This document shows positions 60,904-64,000 of a stretch of DNA of 64,000 nucleotides, piece by piece. The translations under genes were made by a program, and so were the position numbers. Positions within the stretch are counted from its first letter, which is position 1. Every line of letters begins with the position of its first letter. The stretch is from Pseudaquabacterium terrae (GTDB lineage Bacteria > Pseudomonadota > Gammaproteobacteria > Burkholderiales > Burkholderiaceae_C), in assembly GCF_013266755.1 (NCBI RefSeq), contig NZ_JABRWJ010000009.1, forward strand, positions 124,001 to 188,000. Direction: 5' to 3'. A model generated the notes under the pieces. That model searched no databases. It was not told the DNA's origin and saw only the letters and a list, made by a program, of their open reading frames with translations.

Positions 60904-62574
60904 TCAGGCCCACTTCCAGCCGGCGGCGTTCCAGGCTTCGCTGCGGGTGTTCGTGTTGGGCACGAAACCCTGGATCCGCGCCTTGCGGCCATACACGATG
61001 TTGGGGGTGAACAGCGGCAGGAACGGGAGGTCGCGGCGGATGATCTCCTGCACCCGGTGGTAGATCTCGCGCCGCGCCTGGGGGTCGAAGGTGCGTGACC
61101 CCTTGTCCAGCAGTTCGTCGACTTCCGGATTCGAGTACTGGGCGTTATTCGAGCCCCGGCCGCCCTTGGCAACGATGGCGCGGGTGTGGAAGCGCAGCGT
61201 CACGTCGGGATCGGACGCGATGAGGTAGGTGATCCCCACCATCGCGGTGTCGTACTGCGACTTGGCCCAGAAGTCGCCGAACATCACCGCTGCCGGATGG
61301 TTGAGGATCTTCATCTCGACACCGATCTGCGCGAAGGTCTGCTGGATGAACTGCTGGGCCTGCTCGCGCAGGCTGTTGCCCGAAGTCGTCGAGTTGTTGA
61401 ACGACAGGCGCACGCCGTCCTTGACGCGGATGCCGTCAGGCCCGCGCTTCCATCCCGCCTGGTCCAGCAGCTTGGCAGCACGCTCCAGGCTGAACTCCTG
61501 CTTCGGCAGGTCTGGCTTGTAATAGAAGGACTGCGGCGGCATGAAGGTCTCGGTCGGCCGGTTCACGCCGTGGTACAGCTCCTTGAGGATCGCCAGGCGG
61601 TCGATCGCCATGTACAGCGCCTCGCGCACCGCCCGGTCTCGGAACTGGGGCTTCTCGAGGTTGAGGTAGATCGACTCGACCGAGCCCGAAGGCACCAGCG
61701 TGACGGTGCGGTCGGGCAGGTTGGTCGCCTCCTTGTGGTGGTCCGGCGTGATGAAGGCGCGGCCGGCCACGTCGATGTCGCCGCTGCGGAACTGCGTGTA
61801 CATCACCGTGGCGTCGGGGATGTACTTGAAGACCAGTCGCTCGATGTAGGGCCCCTCGCCGTGGTAGCCGGGGTTGGCGAGCAGTTCGACGTGATCGCCG
61901 GCCACCCGCTTGCCCCACTTGAACGCTCCGGTTCCGACCGGGGCCAGGTTGAAAGGGGCCTCGTTGGGGTTCGCCGCGGCACCCAGGAGGTGCTTGGGCA
62001 CCATGAAGGTCTCGGTCAGGTACGACAGATAAGGCGCAAAGGGCTGCTCCATGCGCCAGGTGATCTCGGTCGGCGAGACCACGGTGATGTCGCGCAACAG
62101 CGAATGGCCGGTGGTGCGCCAGGCGCGGAACTTGGGGTTGACGATCAGTTCCAGGGTGAACTTCACGTCCTCCGCGGTGAAGGCGGTGCCGTCGTGCCAG
62201 CGCACGTCGTTGCGCAGGCGCACACGCCACTTGAGCCCGTCCGCCGAGATCCCGCCGTTGGTCTGGCTCGGCACCTCGGCGGCCAGGTTCGGCACGATCA
62301 CGCCCTTCGGGTCGATCCGGAACAAGGCGTCGAAGACCGAGAAGGCCACGCTGTCGTCCACCTCCAGGTGCGGCATCAGCGGGTTGAAGACGGTCGGTTC
62401 CTGCGTCACGCCGACCACCACCCGACCCTTGGGCGCTGCAGGCCGGGTCTGGGCGTGGGCGGGCTGGCCCAGGAGGTTGGCCGCGAAGACGCCGGTGGCG
62501 GCGCTGGCGGCCATCAGGCGCAGCGCGTCGCGGCGCGAGTGGTCCTCGATGAAGGTCTTCTGGTCCGTGGTCAT
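60904..62574 (-). CDS. Tat-exported ABC substrate-binding protein (family 5, DppA-like)
   Basis: A 556-residue solute-binding protein of family 5. The N-terminus has a twin-arginine pattern (HSRRDALRLMAASAAT) and cleavage after PAHAQ, so export by Tat rather than Sec is likely. Core segments: VVGVTQEPTVFNPLMP, LKWRVRLRNDVRWHDGTAF in two parts, and LFTPNIVYG near the end. It decides what the transporter brings in. Tat export is used by some peptide and amino-sugar binders. Ligand unknown. Confidence 0.92.
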   Translation of the reverse strand: MTTDQKTFIEDHSRRDALRLMAASAATGVFAANLLGQPAHAQTRPAAPKGRVVVGVTQEPTVFNPLMPHLEVDDSVAFSVFDALFRIDPKGVIVPNLAAEVPSQTNGGISADGLKWRVRLRNDVRWHDGTAFTAEDVKFTLELIVNPKFRAWRTTGHSLLRDITVVSPTEITWRMEQPFAPYLSYLTETFMVPKHLLGAAANPNEAPFNLAPVGTGAFKWGKRVAGDHVELLANPGYHGEGPYIERLVFKYIPDATVMYTQFRSGDIDVAGRAFITPDHHKEATNLPDRTVTLVPSGSVESIYLNLEKPQFRDRAVREALYMAIDRLAILKELYHGVNRPTETFMPPQSFYYKPDLPKQEFSLERAAKLLDQAGWKRGPDGIRVKDGVRLSFNNSTTSGNSLREQAQQFIQQTFAQIGVEMKILNHPAAVMFGDFWAKSQYDTAMVGITYLIASDPDVTLRFHTRAIVAKGGRGSNNAQYSNPEVDELLDKGSRTFDPQARREIYHRVQEIIRRDLPFLPLFTPNIVYGRKARIQGFVPNTNTRSEAWNAAGWKWA

Positions 62575-62593
62575 GGCTGTCTCCTGGCGTGTT

Positions 62594-62640
62594 GGGCTTG
62601 GGGTGTCGGGTTTCGGATGTCGGGCTTCGGGCTTCGGGTG
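62594..62640. repeat. G/T-rich imperfect repeats before the binding-protein gene
   Basis: The 72-base gap between the ATPase and binding-protein genes is filled with repeats of tcgggcttcggg, gtgtcggg and ttcggatg. It is simple-sequence DNA with strong strand bias and could expand or contract. It lies just upstream of the binding-protein ribosome site on the transcript, so it might influence expression. Confidence 0.6.
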
Positions 62641-62646
62641 TGGCCG

Positions 62647-64000
62647 TCAGCTCTGGACCGCCACAGCCGGTCGAGCTTCGGCCTGCTCGCCCGGGATGGC
62701 GGCGACCAGCTCGCGCGTGTAATCCGCACGGGGGTTGAAGAAGATCTGTGAAGGCGGGCCCTGTTCGACGATCCGGCCCTTGTGCATCACGGCGATCTCG
62801 TCGCAGATCTGGCTGGCCACGCGCAGGTCGTGCGTGATGAAGACCATCGCCACGCCGGTCTCGCGCTGGATGCGGTCCAGCAGTTCCAGGATCTGCGCCT
62901 GGATCGACACGTCCAGCGCCGAGACCGGCTCGTCGGCCACCAGCAGCTTCGGCTTGAACATCAGCGCCCGGGCGATGCCCACGCGCTGGCGCTGGCCGCC
63001 GGAAAACTCGTGCGGGTAGCGACCGTAGGCGCCGGCATCGAGGCCCACCATCGCGAGCAGCGCATGCGCCTCGTCGCGGGCCTGCGACGGCGCCATGCCG
63101 TGGGCGATGGGGCCGACGGTCATGATCGTGCCGATCGTCATGCGCGGGTTGAGCGAGGCGAAAGGGTCCTGGAAGATCATCTGGACCTTCGGCCGCAGGC
63201 TGCGGAAACTGCGTTCGCCGAGCGGCGCGATGTCCGTCCCCTCGAACAGGATGCGGCCGCCATCGGCGTCCATCAGCCTGATCAGCAGCCGCCCCAGCGA
63301 GGACTTGCCCGAGCCGCTCTCGCCTACCACACCAAGTGTGCGGCCAGGCGCGAGCTGGAACGAGATGCCCTGCACCGCCGGGACCACGCGCAGGGAGCGC
63401 AGCAGCGCGCTGCCGCTGCGGTAGGTCTTGACCAGGTTCTCGACCTTCAGCAGCGGCGCGGCACTGTCGCGCGCGGCGTTGGCACGGTCTTCGCTGCGGA
63501 GGCGGGGAACGGCCGCGATCAGGCGCCGGGTGTAGGGGTGCGTGGGCGTCTTCAGGACCTTCGCGGGGCTGCCCTGCTCGACGACGCGGCCCTTCTCCAT
63601 GACCACGACGCTGTCGGCGATCTCGGCGACGACACCGAAATCATGGGTGATGAACATGACGCTCATCCCCTTGCGGCGCTGGATGTCGCGGATGAGCTTC
63701 AGGATCTGCGCCTGGGTCGTCACGTCCAGCGCCGTGGTCGGCTCGTCGGCAATGAGGATCGAGGGCTCCAGCGCGAGGGCCATCGCGATCATCACCCGCT
63801 GCCGCTGGCCGCCGGAGAGCCGGAACGGGTACTGGTGGATCATCAGCCAGGGATCGGGCAGGCCGACCTCGGCCAGCAGTGCCAGCGCCCGTTCGCGGCG
63901 CGAGGCCCGGGTGCCGACACCATGGGCTGCCATCGCTTCTTCGATCTGCGCGCCCACGGTCATCAGCGGGTTCAGCGCCGAGAGCGGGTCCTGGAAGATC
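62647..64000 (-). CDS. Fused two-domain ABC ATPase (DppD-DppF-like), 5' partial
   Basis: About 451 codons are visible; the start is beyond the right edge, since the frame stays open and reads IFQDPLSALNPLM before any candidate start. The first ABC domain is seen from its Q-loop on (signature LSGGQRQRVMIAMAL, Walker B ILIADEPTTALD). The second is complete: Walker A GESGSGKSSLGRLL, signature FSGGQRQRVGIARAL, Walker B LLVADEPVSALD. One gene thus supplies both ATPases of the transporter, as in GsiA-type systems. It is the first visible gene of the long minus-strand operon. Confidence 0.93.
   Translation of the reverse strand, partial: IFQDPLSALNPLMTVGAQIEEAMAAHGVGTRASRRERALALLAEVGLPDPWLMIHQYPFRLSGGQRQRVMIAMALALEPSILIADEPTTALDVTTQAQILKLIRDIQRRKGMSVMFITHDFGVVAEIADSVVVMEKGRVVEQGSPAKVLKTPTHPYTRRLIAAVPRLRSEDRANAARDSAAPLLKVENLVKTYRSGSALLRSLRVVPAVQGISFQLAPGRTLGVVGESGSGKSSLGRLLIRLMDADGGRILFEGTDIAPLGERSFRSLRPKVQMIFQDPFASLNPRMTIGTIMTVGPIAHGMAPSQARDEAHALLAMVGLDAGAYGRYPHEFSGGQRQRVGIARALMFKPKLLVADEPVSALDVSIQAQILELLDRIQRETGVAMVFITHDLRVASQICDEIAVMHKGRIVEQGPPSQIFFNPRADYTRELVAAIPGEQAEARPAVAVQS

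Overview
The window is high-GC, densely coded DNA. Gene content and order (fdsGBA-fdhD-fdsD, a periplasmic formate dehydrogenase with DUF3305/DUF3306 accessories, a Bug-type binding protein in a malonate decarboxylase operon) point to a betaproteobacterium of the order Burkholderiales, probably near Comamonadaceae or the Rubrivivax/Leptothrix group. This is inferred from content and order, not from a phylogenetic marker. I saw no rRNA, tRNA, CRISPR array, insertion sequence or phage module.

Layout. 1-9.2 kb: the end of a PAS-GGDEF-EAL signalling protein; a membrane-anchored pseudokinase with an unknown partner; an M20 peptidase divergent from a LysR regulator; an AraC regulator divergent from an AhpD-like protein; and a thioredoxin-like protein. 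9.2-29.1 kb is a formate locus. A regulator is divergent from the soluble NAD-linked formate dehydrogenase operon fdsG-fdsB-fdsA-fdhD-fdsD. A tungstate-type ABC importer (tupBCA) and mobA follow. A convergent minus-strand set then encodes a membrane-bound, periplasm-facing formate dehydrogenase: DUF3305, DUF3306, a poly-ferredoxin, a TorD-like chaperone, a small Tat protein, FdhA, FdhB, a lipoprotein, cytochrome b FdhC and a small exported protein. Two enzymes in different compartments thus sit beside metal import and cofactor maturation. Gene stubs lie at both edges of the fds block.

29.2-37.5 kb: a complete malonate decarboxylase operon (mdcA-C-D-E-G-B-H) preceded by a Bug-type binding protein and divergent from a LysR regulator. 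37.6-41.3 kb: a toxin-like remnant, then a STAND-type ATPase and an FAD monooxygenase whose joint role I cannot name. 41.4-45.8 kb: an acyl-CoA synthetase divergent from a TetR regulator, with two matching dyads between them, followed by a branched-chain-amino-acid-type binding protein and an enoyl-CoA hydratase. This looks like an acid-degradation unit.

46-64 kb: an apparently undescribed catabolic cluster. It holds two near-identical-length type II HAD proteins, two GhrA-like 2-hydroxyacid dehydrogenases, an IlvD/Edd dehydratase, a PuuB-like amine oxidase, and a long minus-strand operon. Read in order, that operon is oligopeptide-type ABC transporter, semialdehyde dehydrogenase, bicupin, hydroxyacid dehydrogenase, M20 amidohydrolase, threonine synthase, homoserine kinase, ending at a strong hairpin. 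The substrate is unknown; an N-acylated or peptide-like amino compound is my best inference. The last gene, a fused ABC ATPase, runs off the right edge.

Most other long open frames, including an antisense frame of over 4 kb across fdhA, are by-products of high GC and are omitted.
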